Positions 36,748 through 48,113 are shown, counted from the first letter of the stretch. The stretch: DNA of 64,000 nucleotides from Symbiodinium natans (GCA_905221605.1 CAJNDS010002586.1:51001-115000); one strand, 5' to 3'. Numbers and translations: made by a program. Notes: generated from the sequence alone by a model not told the origin.

Positions 36748-37336
36748 TCAGGGACGAGGGTGACGCGGGTTCAGGATCTGGGCCATGGGAGCAGAAAGCA
36801 GGAGGCAACCAGCAGGAACCGAAATTTGTTGAGCCTTGCCTGAGATCGACTGTCTGTATTCTGAAAGTCCCCGGCCCGCCCCAATATGCCCCAATTCAAC
36901 TCTTGCAAAACAAGTACACTTTCCACGTGCTTCGTTACGGTGACCATGATGAGAAACCCATTATCTTGCCAAAGTTCTACTTGCTCAAAGATCTTGCAGC
37001 GAAAGGCACCTGTACTTACCTGCATCGCCTTCTTTGAGACGTTGCCCTCGCCCCCAGCGTCGGTATGCGCCTGAGATTGTAGAAGTGCACTCTGGACTTT
37101 GGCTCAACGACGAGGATCTCATTACTCCAAAGGTACTGTAGAAGACGGTGGTCATTGCATTGATGGCCAAAAAGGACCAATGCATGGTAAACTAACCTTC
37201 GTCCTGAGTCGGTGCCTTTCACGCCTGTGTCAGCATTGGAAATCCTAAGCAGCCCTAACACTAAAGCTTGATGCCATTCCTGCAATCCGTGCGCCTCGTT
37301 CAACTGGTGCCCATCCATGTCTTCTGCTATGCACAT
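36748..37336 (-). CDS. Three-exon 3' gene end, unrecognised protein
   Basis: The exon ending at 37197 (for example MDGHQLNEAHGLQEWHQAL) is followed by a 61-base GT-AG intron (donor GAAG/GTTAGT, acceptor CCGTCTTCTACAG). Exon 37135-37020 then ends at a near-consensus donor CAG/GTAAGTA. The acceptor GGGACTTTCAG (AG at 36862-36861) opens a last exon 36860-36748 that stays in phase to TGA (YRQSISGKAQQISVPAGCLL and onward). A further minus segment at 37,245-37,523 (PIQNAISELEQLGALLQESE) is strongly protein-like but in another frame and is probably an upstream exon. The two good donors are the best evidence. No family is recognised. Confidence 0.4.
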
Positions 37337-37759
37337 TCCGGTGGCTCGCTGAGGGTGGCACTGTGGACAGGCTAGCCAGCTCGGATTCCTGCAGCAAAGC
37401 TCCCAACTGTTCTAGCTCAGATATCGCATTTTGGATCGGGTCTTCAGGCACGCTTGCACCCAAATGGGTTGCAGAACTTGTTTGAGTTTGTTTCATGTAT
37501 TCAATGCATGCGTACGTGTGCAACGAGATGCGCTTTGGTCACTTTGGTCCTTCCGGTACGTGACGAAGCCCAGGGTGGAGGCCCCGAGCAAAGCCAAAAC
37601 CACTCCTGCGCTGCAACTGCAGCTGAGGGTCTCAATTACACAAAACACGTACTCAACGCACTACCCAGAGAGCACTTTTTTACAGACACATGCCGCACAG
37701 TCGCTGGCCAATAGAGTTTGTTTTGAATGCTTTTTGCGATATTTGGCAGTGGGTCAAAA

Positions 37760-38290
37760 TTCGGGTTGTCGCGGGGGGTCCCCCGTCCCTCTGTTACAAG
37801 CCTTGTCGCGGGCAGGTTGTTTCATACCTTTGTCGCGCCGCTACTTTGAACCCAATTTTCTTAGTTGGGTTTTGTAAGGCTTTAGGGTAAAGGGTTTAGG
37901 TTTAGGGTTGGGGTTTCGGATGAAGGGTTTAGGGACCGCAGGGATTTTACCGGAGAGCCATTAAAGCCTGAACCCTGTAAATATAAACCCTGGGCTTCTC
38001 GTTCAAGGTTGTCCTACGGATGGGCACCTGCTGGCTCGAGCAGTCGCGCGGGTTGTCGCGGGTATGTCGCGCCCTGTCGCAGGCCTTGTCGCGGACTTAG
38101 AGTGAAAGTTGCTGCAGACACGCATCAAGGTCGCATCGAGATTGGCAATGAGAAAATTCAATGGTATTGCTGTCTTGTCGGGGGGTTGTAGCCTTGTTGC
38201 GGGGAGGGTTGTCGCGGACACGACAGGTCTGTTACAAACCTTTGTCGCGGAGGGACCCCCCGGTGCCTGTTACAAGCCCGGAAAAAAAAA
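37760..38290. repeat. TGTCGCG / TGTTACAAGCC dispersed repeat cluster
   Basis: About eleven TTGTCGCG-type words occur in 530 bases, often preceded by CTGTTACAAGCC or followed by GGGGGTCCC/GGGACCCCCC. Smaller groups occur at 12.06-12.15 kb. The words are not evenly spaced, so this is a degenerate cluster and not a clean tandem array. Confidence 0.6.
37874..37935. repeat. Interstitial telomere-like TTTAGGG traces
   Basis: Imperfect (TTTAGGG)-type units: GGCTTTAGGGTAAAGGGTTT, AGGTTTAGGGTTGGGG and AAGGGTTTAGGG. Weaker complementary traces (CCCTAAACCC-like) are at 54,740-54,772 and 57,371-57,410. TTTAGGG is the telomere type of many plants and algae, including dinoflagellates. Confidence 0.55.
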
Positions 38291-38864
38291 CTCACCGCCA
38301 TTTAGCAAATGTTTAGCAGGTGTAAGCCTTTTGTAAGCTTGGCGAGTCGACAGAGCACCGGTCCGGGATGCAGGAACATGATTGAACATGCTTCTGTGCC
38401 CCTGGCTGACACAGCGGGTTACCTCAAGTGTGTGCGTGCGTGTGCGTGTGTGTGTGCACGCGCATGCACACACTGGGAAGGGTAAGGTAATCCTTCCAAC
38501 GCTTCCGACGCTCTTATCCGACGGATCTCGCCCAGATCCCCCAAGGAGCATGAGGCCAAAGGGGAAGTTTCCCGCTTGACAAGGTGGGCGTGCCCCTGAA
38601 AGCACAAGAATGTGCTCATTCAGTGACTTTCTGGTGTTGCAATGTTTTGTACGGGCGTTGCCGTGGATTAGAGCACGCACTGTTCCATAAAACTGCCAAC
38701 GAATGAAGGAAAATGAAGAGTTTCCAGCGCAGTGTTGCCAAAACCTCTCAGGCGGTCAGAATGTGCGAAGGAAAGCTCACTTCCGCGAATGAGGCCGTGA
38801 AGGCATCAGCCGCCGTTGTGCTGTAAGCCAAACACACGGAATCACACGGATTGTGGGTTCACAC

Positions 38865-39097
38865 CATGCCCTTGGAGGGTATAGTGAAGAAGACCCACGC
38901 AGGGCTGTGGGCATAGTGGCAAAGCAGCCTTGCACCCTCTCGTCAGAGCACTCATGCTGTGCTGGTTTGTCGCAGCCGCAGCAGGATTCAAAGGAGACAC
39001 TCATGCTGTGACGTAGCCGACGTAGCCCAAGCTCCATTTCTGAGACAAGACCCTCCTGACTCCTCTCACTCCCCAACCCTCCTACTCCCTCAGAATC
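38865..39097 (-). CDS. 233-base exon with a cysteine cluster
   Basis: Acceptor GGATTGCAG (AG at 39099-39098) and possible donor GCATG/GTGTGA (38864-38863). The frame is in phase at the start and protein-like: SERSQEGLVSEMELGLRRLR, then SFESCCGCDKPAQHECSDER. The CC-C-C cluster could bind metal, but no known zinc-finger spacing is evident. An upstream minus piece near 39,240-39,300 (AHGDVPVAVSVELPFV, donor CAG/GTGTTC) may belong to the same gene, but its phase does not fit directly. Confidence 0.35.
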
Positions 39098-40424
39098 CTG
39101 CAATCCTACAGCACGAACGATGAAAATTGACGTTCCCACAAGCGGCAAACACAGATTGGAACAACGCGGGCCTGGCACCAGGAAAGCGAGGTCGCTTTTT
39201 GGCTCTTGGATGTATGCTGAGAGAACACCTGACAAACGGCAGTTCAACAGAGACCGCCACGGGAACGTCCCCGTGCGCGCACGTTGCATCCAAAGATAGC
39301 AATGCGGATGTCCTAGGTATGGTCTAGACATGAGCACGCTCAAATGGTGATTTCGAAAGCGCCGCGCCTGTGACCATGCCAAGGCCTACGCAGAGTGGGA
39401 AGCCGATAGCGTTGCCCAGTAGGCTGATGCCCTTGCCTCACCATGAAGAAAGAGGTCATTGAGGTGACTGGAAACGCTACTCAAGGGTATGGAAAAAAGC
39501 CGTGTGGATTTCGCTGTGCAAGTTGAACGCGGTTCCAACTTGTGGGGGAGGTGGGGGGCAGGGGGCCTGCTTGTGGGTCTGCGGAACTCATCGAGGATGA
39601 GACGGAGGCTTCCCGCAAAACTTACGTAACTCAATTGCAAGTATCATGATACCTCGTAAATTTTAAAGAAGGGCAAAAGGTGCAGGTGAGAGATCTGTAG
39701 TTGAATTTCCTTCTGAACCCCCCCGCCTGAAAACCCAGGGGCCTTGTGGTGATGGTGTCGATGGGCGAAATATCAAAGATTATCAAAGTGCATTGGGTGT
39801 TTCGCCCGTGCATCTGATCGGAGCTAAGCAAAGCCACCCCGCAGCGCACCCTTCAAGCTACCCCCTATACGCAATATGATTACTCCCTGCCACGCCACTT
39901 TGGGCGGTTTGGAGGGCTTCACAGAAGCTTCCAAACGCCGAAGCTTGCAGACGTAGCTACTTTCAACTTCGTCGCTGTGACACGCGCTGGGTAAGCTCCC
40001 ATGGATGTTTGAATGAGTTTGAGCCGACATGTCACGCGACTTCATATTGTTTAGGCCGCCAAGCAGCATAGGATGATGTTGGCAACGTTCCAGATGACAC
40101 CACCCAGTATTGCCCAGAAATAGCCTTTGCAGTGGGGCGAGCGCTTGCTCAGGGAGAGCTTTCCCAAGAGAGTTCCAGCATGCCTTGCAGCCTCATCGAT
40201 AGTTCTGAAACATCTGACAAGCCAAAGCACGAAGTTCGAGTGCCACCGAGTTCTCGCGAGTTCTCAACTCCCGCCAAGTTGCAAGTCAACTCGCGCCCTC
40301 CTGAGATCTCCTGAACACGCCATCGCCCGACTACTGGCAGTAAACGTGTAAGGTTCAGCAGCAGAGTCCGTTCCGAGAGAAGGGGTCAGATAGGTCAGTA
40401 TATACAAGACAAGTGTGTGAAGAA
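39098..40424. other. No supported gene beyond fragments
   Basis: Apart from the possible exon piece near 39,240-39,300 on the minus strand, no coding segment or repeat was identified. Confidence 0.35.
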
Positions 40425-41105
40425 AACCAATTAAAAATGTAAGGAGCGAAGCGCACGCATGATTTTAATTGGGCTTTTCTTCACGCCCTCTTTTTCTTCG
40501 TTCTCTCTTTTCGTCTTTCCTGCTTCACGTTGTTCATTATAAAGACGAAGAGAGAACCATTAATTGTATTTACAAGGGCGTGAGTGGAATGAACAGACGC
40601 ATGAAATACAATTAAGGGGCGAACGCAGTGAAAACCAAGGTTGACCGTGTACTCGCGAATCATTCTCTGAGTTCAACCGCCAGTCAAGGTACGTCCAATA
40701 TTCCCCTTTCCTCACATCCTTCTTCTAATCTCACCGCCAGGCAAAGGAAAAGAGTGAACATTACAAGGTCTTTAGTACCAACCTTCATGTCACCTCGTTC
40801 GCTCAGTTTCTTGGGGCCGCAGTGTTCACCTCACCATAATATTATTAACCAGGCTCACTCACTCCCTTATAATATTATTGTGTGAAGAGAACACAATATA
40901 ATATTATGGGAAGCTCGCGCCTGTAATAATATTATAGTGTGTGAACGAAACAAGAAAGGAGAAAAATGGTAATAATAATAATCGTAATAATAATAATAGC
41001 GGCCATAATAAAAGAACTAATTGGCCGCTCATACAATATACTTATAATGAAGAGCCCCATTAAAATAAATAATAAATTAGGGGCTCTTTCATAGTATTAA
41101 TGAGC
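40425..41105. other. AT-rich cluster of perfect hairpins, organelle-like
   Basis: Successive stem-loops cover the segment: CCAATTAAAA/TTTTAATTGG (40,427-40,473); TTCGTTCTCTCTTTTCGTCTT with AAGACGAAGAGAGAAC (40,498-40,557); TTAATTGTATTT/AAATACAATTAA (40,560-40,615); CCTTATAATATTATTGTGT with ACACAATATAATATTATGGG (40,865-40,911); TAGCGGCCA/TGGCCGCT (40,997-41,028); and AGAGCCCCATT with AATTAGGGGCTCT (41,050-41,090). Words such as GCGAAGCGCACG and GGCGAACGCAGTG recur between them. Composition and texture differ sharply from the flanks and resemble hairpin-rich algal organelle spacer DNA. No gene was found in it. Confidence 0.6.
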
Positions 41106-41317
41106 GCGTGAGTAAAACGAACGCACTTTCATTCCTTGTTCTATACATCTTCGAGCCGAGTCCTCAAGGTACGAATCCGTGAAGCCATACTCCTCCCCGC
41201 CGGGAACCTGCAGCTGGGAACTGAGAAGGCAGTGGGGCCTCAGGGAAACCAAAAAGGGGTTGGACATGGCTGGACTTCTTGCCAGGCTTTCCTGCACCCA
41301 TGTGCGCCCTGCACCGA

Positions 41318-41777
41318 TCAATCTGACATTGGGAAAACGCGGAAGCTTGCAATTGAAAAACAAGCCGCCGAGTCCCCGAGGAAGCCAAAAATGAAGCCGG
41401 TGGTCAGAAACGCCACAGAGAATTCGAGGTAGTAGAGTTGGAATGCCATGGCCTTCACAAAACCCATGTAATGGGCGACTCTCATCCCTGCGTAGGTTGA
41501 GCACACGGCGCATGCTGCATTGTGCGAATCGCGACACTTTGCTGCCCTCTGTCGATCGCTTCTCTTAGGTGTTGGCACGCCTGCGGAAATCTGAAAGCCA
41601 GAGCAAGACTCAGCTCGACAGCACATATTTCAATACATTGCAAAATTCAACATGTCTCCGTGGCCTTCGAGGCCAACACCAAAGTCACACTCCAGCTGCC
41701 CCAGAAGAACAAAGCGCCCAGCGCCTGAAAGCGCGTTGAGCGCGCCAAGGCTTGACATGCCTCGAGCCTCCTCGAGC
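41318..41777 (-). CDS. Two-exon 3' gene end with a probable membrane segment
   Basis: The exon starting at 41777 follows the strong acceptor GGCTTTTTCAG and reads LEEARGMSSLGALNALSGAG, then FVLLGQLECDFGVGLEG. Two donors give the same phase: GC at 41664-41663 or GA at 41658-41657. The acceptor CTACGCAG (AG at 41489-41488) opens the last exon 41487-41318, which reads MRVAHYMGFVKAMAFQLYYL and a hydrophobic stretch LEFSVAFLTTGFIFGFLG before a stop. The stretch of about 18 apolar residues suggests a transmembrane helix. No family is recognised. No GT donor was found at this junction, which is a weakness unless the gene is dinoflagellate. Confidence 0.35.
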
Positions 41778-43678
41778 CTGAAAAAGCCTGATTCCTCAAA
41801 CTTCTCGGGAAAACTGGGGTGGCTTCGAACTGACTGGCAAAGCATCGTCTGCATGATCTAGCAGCTAGCACGTTGTGGTCATGTTGTCTTTCCTGGTTGC
41901 CCTGCCGGTGACAGTAGCTCAGCTAGGACCTGAGACCGTCCTACTAGAACCTGCAGAAAGCGCTGCAAAGATGGATCGCCGGCCGGTGGTATTTAGGAGA
42001 CTTATGCAGACAGAAAAGATTCAGAAGTTTTCGCACAGCCCGCGCAAAATTCACTGAACTGTCCCAGATTGTCCCAGGAATGCCCAGCGGCCAGCAGCAG
42101 CCCCAGGCCGTAGCTGGCTGGCACGAACATGGCTCTCGATACGGCCCGATGGACCGCCGATGGATGTCAAGAGATGTAGAAAAATCGCGAACGGTTAGGG
42201 CCTGGAGCCATGTAAACGGATGGAGGGGAGTTGCTACAATACGCTTCATTAGTAGCCAAGGCGCAGGAAGACTGGCCTTTTCAGTCAATGCAGTGGCAGC
42301 CCTAGGTTACAGCGATGAAGTTCACAGGCACACGGCTGCCAGCTCACGCATTTTCATGTCAGTTCTCGGCAGCCGGGAGTGTGGGCGAAGTCTTGATCTA
42401 TGAATCTATGAGGCGTTCTTTGATGTCGGTTGCCTGATAAAGGCGATGTTGGTTTCACAGCAGAACGTGAGTGCATTGTGCATCTAAGTCCCTTGAGAAA
42501 AGCTTGCAGCCAAAGGCGAAGCACCACACGCCTCACTTCCTCGAACTACGAATGAACGGAGTAAGCCGACAGCATCAAAGCACAGGAGCAAAGTTCGTGC
42601 ACTGAAAGCCATGGGCCGTGTGGAGATGACACGGAAGAGTTACCAATGCCCTCTCCCCAGCCGCGCCTAAGGAGTTCTGGAAGCCTGAGATCACGGGTGC
42701 AAACCCCCTCCGATGAAGGGTTGTAAGAGTGTTATAAGTCTCAAAAGGTCCACAAGCTGAAAGTGTTTGCATGTTTGCCTTTTGCTTCACATCAGGGAGG
42801 CCTTCGTAACATCTCACGTGCACACAGTCGGCATGGGCCAGAGAACCAGTGGCAGATTCCTTACACGACAACACAACGCACCGAAGCCTCAACCCTTTGC
42901 CGTTGCAGCCGCAAAGCCCAGCGGGCCCAGCAGTGGCAGTGACGGCTGCGCCTCCTGATCATGGAACCCAAAGACGAGGTTGTGTGACGCAAGCCTTTTG
43001 CAAAGTCCCAGCTTTAGGAGGTGCCTGGTGTCCTTAGTTGTTTTTTTACCAGCGCATCACGTGCGATGTGTTGTGGCTGTTTAAATCGACTAAACTCAGG
43101 TCGGCCTTCTGGCATCGCTCTCTTCTCCCTTCAGTTCCTTCCCAGTCCGCTCCCACAGGCTGATGTCAACAGATGTCCAATCTGCAGTACCTCAAAACAC
43201 CCTGAAAGCCCAAAGCCCGGCCGTGGAGGGCTGGGAGGCAGCATTGAGAATGGAGGGGATGAGCTTCTTGTTGAGGCCTTGGATCTGCGACCATGGCCGA
43301 AGATTCAGCTGTGTGTGGTACTTTTGCAGTAGCTGACCAGGACTAGCACACCCCCCAGACGCAAGATGCCGAAAGTCAAGAAGAACCAACAGCAACTCAG
43401 AAGAGTTCAAGAAGAGTTCAATGCAGCGCTGTGTTTGGGAGCCAGGCTCAGCCCTGCATCCATCAGCTTCAGCTGATCACTGTAGCAGGAGCCATGTTCC
43501 TCCAGGTTTCAGGTGGCTGGCAGTCAATTGTTTCAAACCATTCAAGCGTGCAGTTGTGTCTCCGCTCATGGCTGCAGCTAGCGGCTTGACCAAAGTGCAC
43601 GGGATGCATCAAAACTGTCCAAAAGCTTGCTGATGCATCACGGATGTTTAGCTGCAAGTCGCAAAGTGTGAGAACACA

Positions 43679-43681
<3 letters not shown>
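41778..43681. other. No supported gene
   Basis: A short minus frame near 42,060-42,130 (FVPASYGLGLLLAAGHSWDN) is apolar and may be an upstream exon of the membrane-protein candidate, but no junction was fixed. No repeat array. Confidence 0.3.
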
Positions 43682-43755
<74 letters not shown>

Positions 43756-43808
43756 ATGCACACACTCACACACACACACACTCACACACACACACACACA
43801 CACTCACA

Positions 43809-43864
<56 letters not shown>

Positions 43865-43887
43865 ACCCACACACACACACACACACA

Positions 43888-43984
<97 letters not shown>
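43682..43984. repeat. (CA)n microsatellite, about 300 bp
   Basis: Nearly uninterrupted CA with a few CT and CC interruptions near 43,755-43,890. Confidence 0.98.
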
Positions 43985-43986
<2 letters not shown>

Positions 43987-44547
43987 CACAAACACACTCT
44001 CGTCACACCTGGGTGGACAAAGAAACTTGCTAAATCATTACTGTAGCAACTCTGCTCCAGGTCTTCAGGCGACAAGGCACGCTAAGGTCATGGTGACAGC
44101 AACGGTGAGGGATGAGAAAAAGATTCAGGCGCGCGCGTGCTCCCTGTGCGCTTCTAAGCGTCACCGAACTTGAACCTCACCTGCGGTGTGGCGATGCCTT
44201 GTGGCAACGTCCTCGCAACAAAGTGCCAATTCCGATCGATAACCCGCCCAAGCCTTCTTTTTGGGCTGCGTGGCGAAGCGCATGTTCTCCAGATGTACGT
44301 TCCTTACGTGATTCTTCACTAGGCTTCGGAGATCTTCGATGTCCGCCGATGGGGCGCAACAACCCTGACAAAGAGAACGTGTCCGAGCAACGACCACGAT
44401 GACAAGTGACCTTGACCGAACCATCAAATCTTCCCAAGATTTTCAACTGCTCCAGGCGGCTGGTGCGCGATGGAGAGACCTTGGTCAGAGCCAGAAGAAA
44501 CTACGGGGTGATTCATTTCATTGTTTTCACAGCAGCTTGCAGCCTCC

Positions 44548-44740
44548 GTTGGCATTGGCATTGGCATGGGCATTGGCAGTGATGCTATTTTTACTATGAC
44601 GACGACGACGACGACTGCTAGACTCCTAGTACTACTAGTACTACTAGTACTACTAGTACTACTAGTACTACTAGTACTACTAGTACTACTAGTACTGCTA
44701 GTACTGCTAGTACTAATACTACTACCAGTGCTTCTACTCG
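44548..44740. repeat. TTGGCA, GAC and ACTACTAGT tandem repeats
   Basis: TTGGCA hexamers (44,550-44,580) and GAC triplets (44,597-44,615) lead into about eleven units of ACTACTAGT (44,629-44,727), each centred on the palindrome ACTAGT. Confidence 0.9.
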
Positions 44741-45000
44741 TGCTCGGGAGCACAAAGACTTGAGCAACATGTGCTTGCTAGGAACACGCTCTCAGAGACA
44801 CCGTGATCCGCAACTCAAGATCCCAGCTGCGTTCACGGAGACCGTGATCCAGGCCCGCGAAGCTCCACAAAGCAAGCGCTTGAGATAAGACGACGTACGA
44901 ACGAACGTTCACACGGACGGCGATCTATAACTCAAAGTCCAAGTCCCGTGCAACCCTCAAGCGTACCCCGCATGGCGCATTGATACAATCAATGACGAAG

Positions 45001-45033
45001 CCCCCCCCCCCCCCCCCCCCCCCCTCCCCCCCC
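45001..45033. repeat. C homopolymer, interrupted once
   Basis: About 24 C residues, a T, then nine C residues. It is one of many long C or G runs in the window (also 13,609, 21,851, 22,672, 30,482 and 61,988). Confidence 0.95.
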
Positions 45034-45175
45034 AAAGTGGAAAACTCAATACTGACCCTCCCCACTTTTGCTGTGAACCGTTCAATAGTGACCGAATAGT
45101 GAGCCCCCTCGTTTCCTCAACATTATCAGGAAAATGACAACTCTTTGCCTGGCTACAGCAGAGTTGTAGATACGC

Positions 45176-46422
45176 TCAAGCCTGGCTACGCTTCAGTGAT
45201 TTGTATGATTCTGATGAGAACGTACGATTATCATCAATTAAATTACTGCAGATTAGTTCGTGTATTATTCTCGTTGTGTATTGCTCTTTCGTTTCCGCCA
45301 CGTTGCTGTGGAGGTAGCCCACTGCCATGATCATAGCCTTCATCGCCTCAAGACAATGCAAGGTTGCATCGATGCCCATCGCTACTTCCCCAGTTGAGCT
45401 CCGAAACTCCTGAGAAAACAGAGTCGATGCTTTGAAAACTCTCACTGCCAGTGGAGCAGAAAAGTTTAAAGAGAACCTGGTGTCATCTGGATGGAGAAGC
45501 TCGGGCTCTAGATCGCAGTGGAAAAACAACCAAACCACTGACATCTAAGATCTAAGCGTGTCATCTCCAGCGAGGCCCAACTACCCCTCGGGTCCCTAGA
45601 GTACGGGGCATGGCAATCTCACATCGTCACTTAAACGAACGCCATGACAGTCTGGAAACCATCCTGAAAAAGCACGGCTGTCACATTCTTTACCTTTGAA
45701 CCAACCATGCCGATGTAATTGCGAATGCGGCAATGCCAAAGGCCCTGAACACTTGAGTCTTTAACATTTTGAACATTTTGAACTTGTTCATAACGACACA
45801 GATGCCGTACAATTTCAGCGCCAGTAGTTGGTTCTAGTAGCAGCAAAGGCGCGGCCGATGCATCTCGTTCGGAGAACCTTGTCTGCTCAATAACTATGGG
45901 CCTGCTGCGTGTCTGACAAAGAAAGTTGTTTTGTTCTGGAAGCATGCTCTCGAAGCCTTCCATATACTAGACAACGTCCAACATGAAAACTACCCAAACT
46001 AAAAGTTCTGTGGAGGCGGCTTGAAAGCACCTCCCAGGCTTAGGCAAAACTCGCGTCAGCCAGCGTCAGCTTAACCCAGCACGCTCTTGTGAAGAGGAAC
46101 TGCGAGTCACTCAGGATCTTCTCCAGAAGTGAAGGCCCCGAGAGGAACCTTTAGCGAGTTCAGCGTTTGCTCTGAGAATTGCACTTCAGCTGCAAGCTGT
46201 TCCGGACTGTGGAGAAGACTGTATGAATGCTTTCGGTATGAATCATCCACTGAGGCAACTTTACAGGAACACCGACCGATGCTAGCCGCAACAATCTGCT
46301 GCTCTTGGAAACAGGGAGCCGTCTTTTGATCCTACGAAACATTTGGCGGGGACCCAAAGCTTGCTGCGAGCCAAGACTCTCGAAAACTTGCCACACATGC
46401 CTCAGCATTTGCGGCAGAACCC
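45176..46422 (-). CDS. Four-exon 3' gene part, unrecognised protein
   Basis: Exons are 46422-46336, 46249-46149, 45966-45694 and 45409 down to a stop at 45,176. The introns are 86, 182 and 284 bases, all GT-AG. Acceptors are strong (CTCCTCTTTTGCTTTCAG, CTGTTTTCTCAG) and phase agrees at every junction. Reading gives LPQMLRHVWQVFESLGSQQA, then YSLLHSPEQLAAEVQFSEQT, then FESMLPEQNNFLCQTRSRPI and TTGAEIVRHLCRYEQVQNV, then TGEVAMGIDATLHCLEAMKA. About 180 codons are mapped before the last exon. No domain is recognised; the protein seems soluble and helical. The last exon may end at an unmapped donor before 45,310, because its tail becomes less protein-like. The 5' end is open. Confidence 0.52.
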
Positions 46423-46544
46423 CTGAAAGCAAAAGAGGAGAATGCCTGCGCGTCTCAATTTTCCACACCCCCGAATCATGTCGGCTAGGGGTGTATTCCG
46501 CCGGGCAAGCGCCTCCCTACGTCTTGTCATTTGCGACCCCTTAC

Positions 46545-46630
46545 TTTGCAGACCGACGGCCTTTCATCCGCAACCCTCAAAATGCTGCCAAACCTTGGCA
46601 TGCTTATATCTCCGGCTTCCCTACTAGACG
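46545..46630 (-). CDS. Possible upstream exon of the 45-46 kb gene
   Basis: It lies between the acceptor GAGTCCCAG (AG at 46632-46631) and the donor AAA/GTAAGG (46544-46543). It reads AGDISMPRFGSILRVADERP and PSVCK. It ends on a codon boundary, whereas the next mapped exon (46422) needs one leftover base. Either an exon is missing between them or one junction is off. Confidence 0.3.
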
Positions 46631-47402
46631 CTGGGACTCGCAGATGACACATACCTTTCGGCCTTTTCAGGTTCACGCCTGACGCGTTTCTGGCGCCAAA
46701 CAATGCAAACCGAGAGAGAGAGAGAGAGAAATGATAACATATCACATCAGACACATGTGCAAGAGATACGGTATCACATTTCTCGCGGAGAAAACAAGCC
46801 CTTCGCGACGATACAGCTCTGGACATCCTGTCCTGGTGGCACAGATGTTTGCTTGATTTTGCCGTTTGCAGCTGCAACGTCACTTCGGGAAGCCGCCTAC
46901 ACACCTGCGCTAGCAAGAATCTTAGACAACATGCGGTTGCAACCTTTTTCGCAGTCTGCATCGGAAACAGTTAAATACATCCTTCACTCAATCTTTTTCG
47001 CTAACTGCAATCTCGCTCCAAAGTATACAGCAACTGCACACGCCCAGAGATTCTGATTCCCCCAAAGTCAGATGTATGTAACTTCCCAGTTGCCGAGTCA
47101 CTGCGTCGGCATGTTGGCTAGAATCATAAGATCAAGGCTCGCCCTCCCTACCAACAGAAGCACCATTAAGGGATAGTAGAGCGCATTCCGGCTCAGTAAG
47201 GCTTTTGGATTTGCGTGTTCCGGAAGGATTCCACTGCATGGCCTATCATAACGGATGCTTCGTTGGATTTGTGTCTCCACGACGCACGGAAGCGAAGCGC
47301 ACGAGGGTACTACATGGTACTACGGCATCGTCTCAACAAGCTCTAAACTATAGCAGATGCTGCCGGGACGCTTGTTGTCTTCAAAGGCGTCATGTAGCCG
47401 AC

Positions 47403-47503
47403 CTTCGCAATGTTTCGGAGGCTTGCCATTTCTCTGGGGTTCTGGAGGCTCTGAGCTTCAAAAGGTGCTTCGATGAAGGCTCTCGACTTGAGCTGTTCGT
47501 AGC
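47403..47503 (-). CDS. 101-base exon, unrecognised protein
   Basis: A very good pyrimidine-tract acceptor (TTTCTGCCCTTTCTCTTTTCGAG, AG at 47505-47504; 23 bases, only partly needed) precedes YEQLKSRAFIEAPFEAQSLQ and NPREMASLRNIAK. The donor is AAG/GTCGGC (47402-47401). It starts with two bases of a split codon and ends in phase. No family is recognised. Confidence 0.42.
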
Positions 47504-47939
47504 CTCGAAAAGAGAAAGGGCAGAAAGCAGGTTCCACATTAGTTGAGATCCTCTCGCCCCAGCCGGCTTGCAGCCAGAAAGCTTGCGACAGTGTCATAAG
47601 GTTTTGCAACTTCAATGCAAAGGCGTTTCAGCAATACTATAACTGGCTCACATAGCCTCCGTGCTTCGTTTAGTGCGGCCATAGTGGCAAACATGTGGAT
47701 GGTCGAAGTTTCCTCAGCTGCATCGAGCCAAGCACCCCAAAGGAAATGTTGGAGGCCTTGAGGAATGCTGCAGCAGACACAGAACGGTACAGTAGCAGAG
47801 GCACTGAAAAGCTTCTGACCTGTTTTTAACTTTCAACTTCTCTCTCGAGACGACATGACGTAACATTGGCGATGGTAGGTTCTGAAGAGGCAATAAAGGG
47901 AGACTGCGGTCGCCTATGCTGTACGGATGTGTACGGTAC

Positions 47940-48113
47940 GTTCACAAAGTGCAGGAACCTTGCAGAGTCTGAGGGGCGCTGGTCGCCAATGTGCTGCTCG
48001 AGGAGCCGGAAGAACGGCACCTCCACAGCGCAACTTGCAACACGCCCAGTCCTTTTTTCTCCATTTAAATGAAGGGATTCAGTTTGCCCAGTTTGTCCGT
48101 GGTTTCTGGGATC
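47940..48113 (-). CDS. 174-base exon, unrecognised protein
   Basis: It lies between the acceptor AAAAGAG (AG at 48115-48114, a weak tract) and the donor AAC/GTACCG (47939-47938), and is exactly 58 codons in phase. The frame is protein-like throughout: QTGQTESLHLNGEKRTGRVA and VEVPFFRLLEQHIGDQRPSD. The frame stays open further upstream to about 48,155, so the true start of the exon could be there. No family is recognised. Confidence 0.4.

Noticed and set aside
43644-44046. Histidine/threonine-rich or cysteine/valine-rich proteins
   Set aside because: These frames are translations of the (CA)n run; all six frames are open there. The same applies to 60,341-61,169 and 53,409-53,802.
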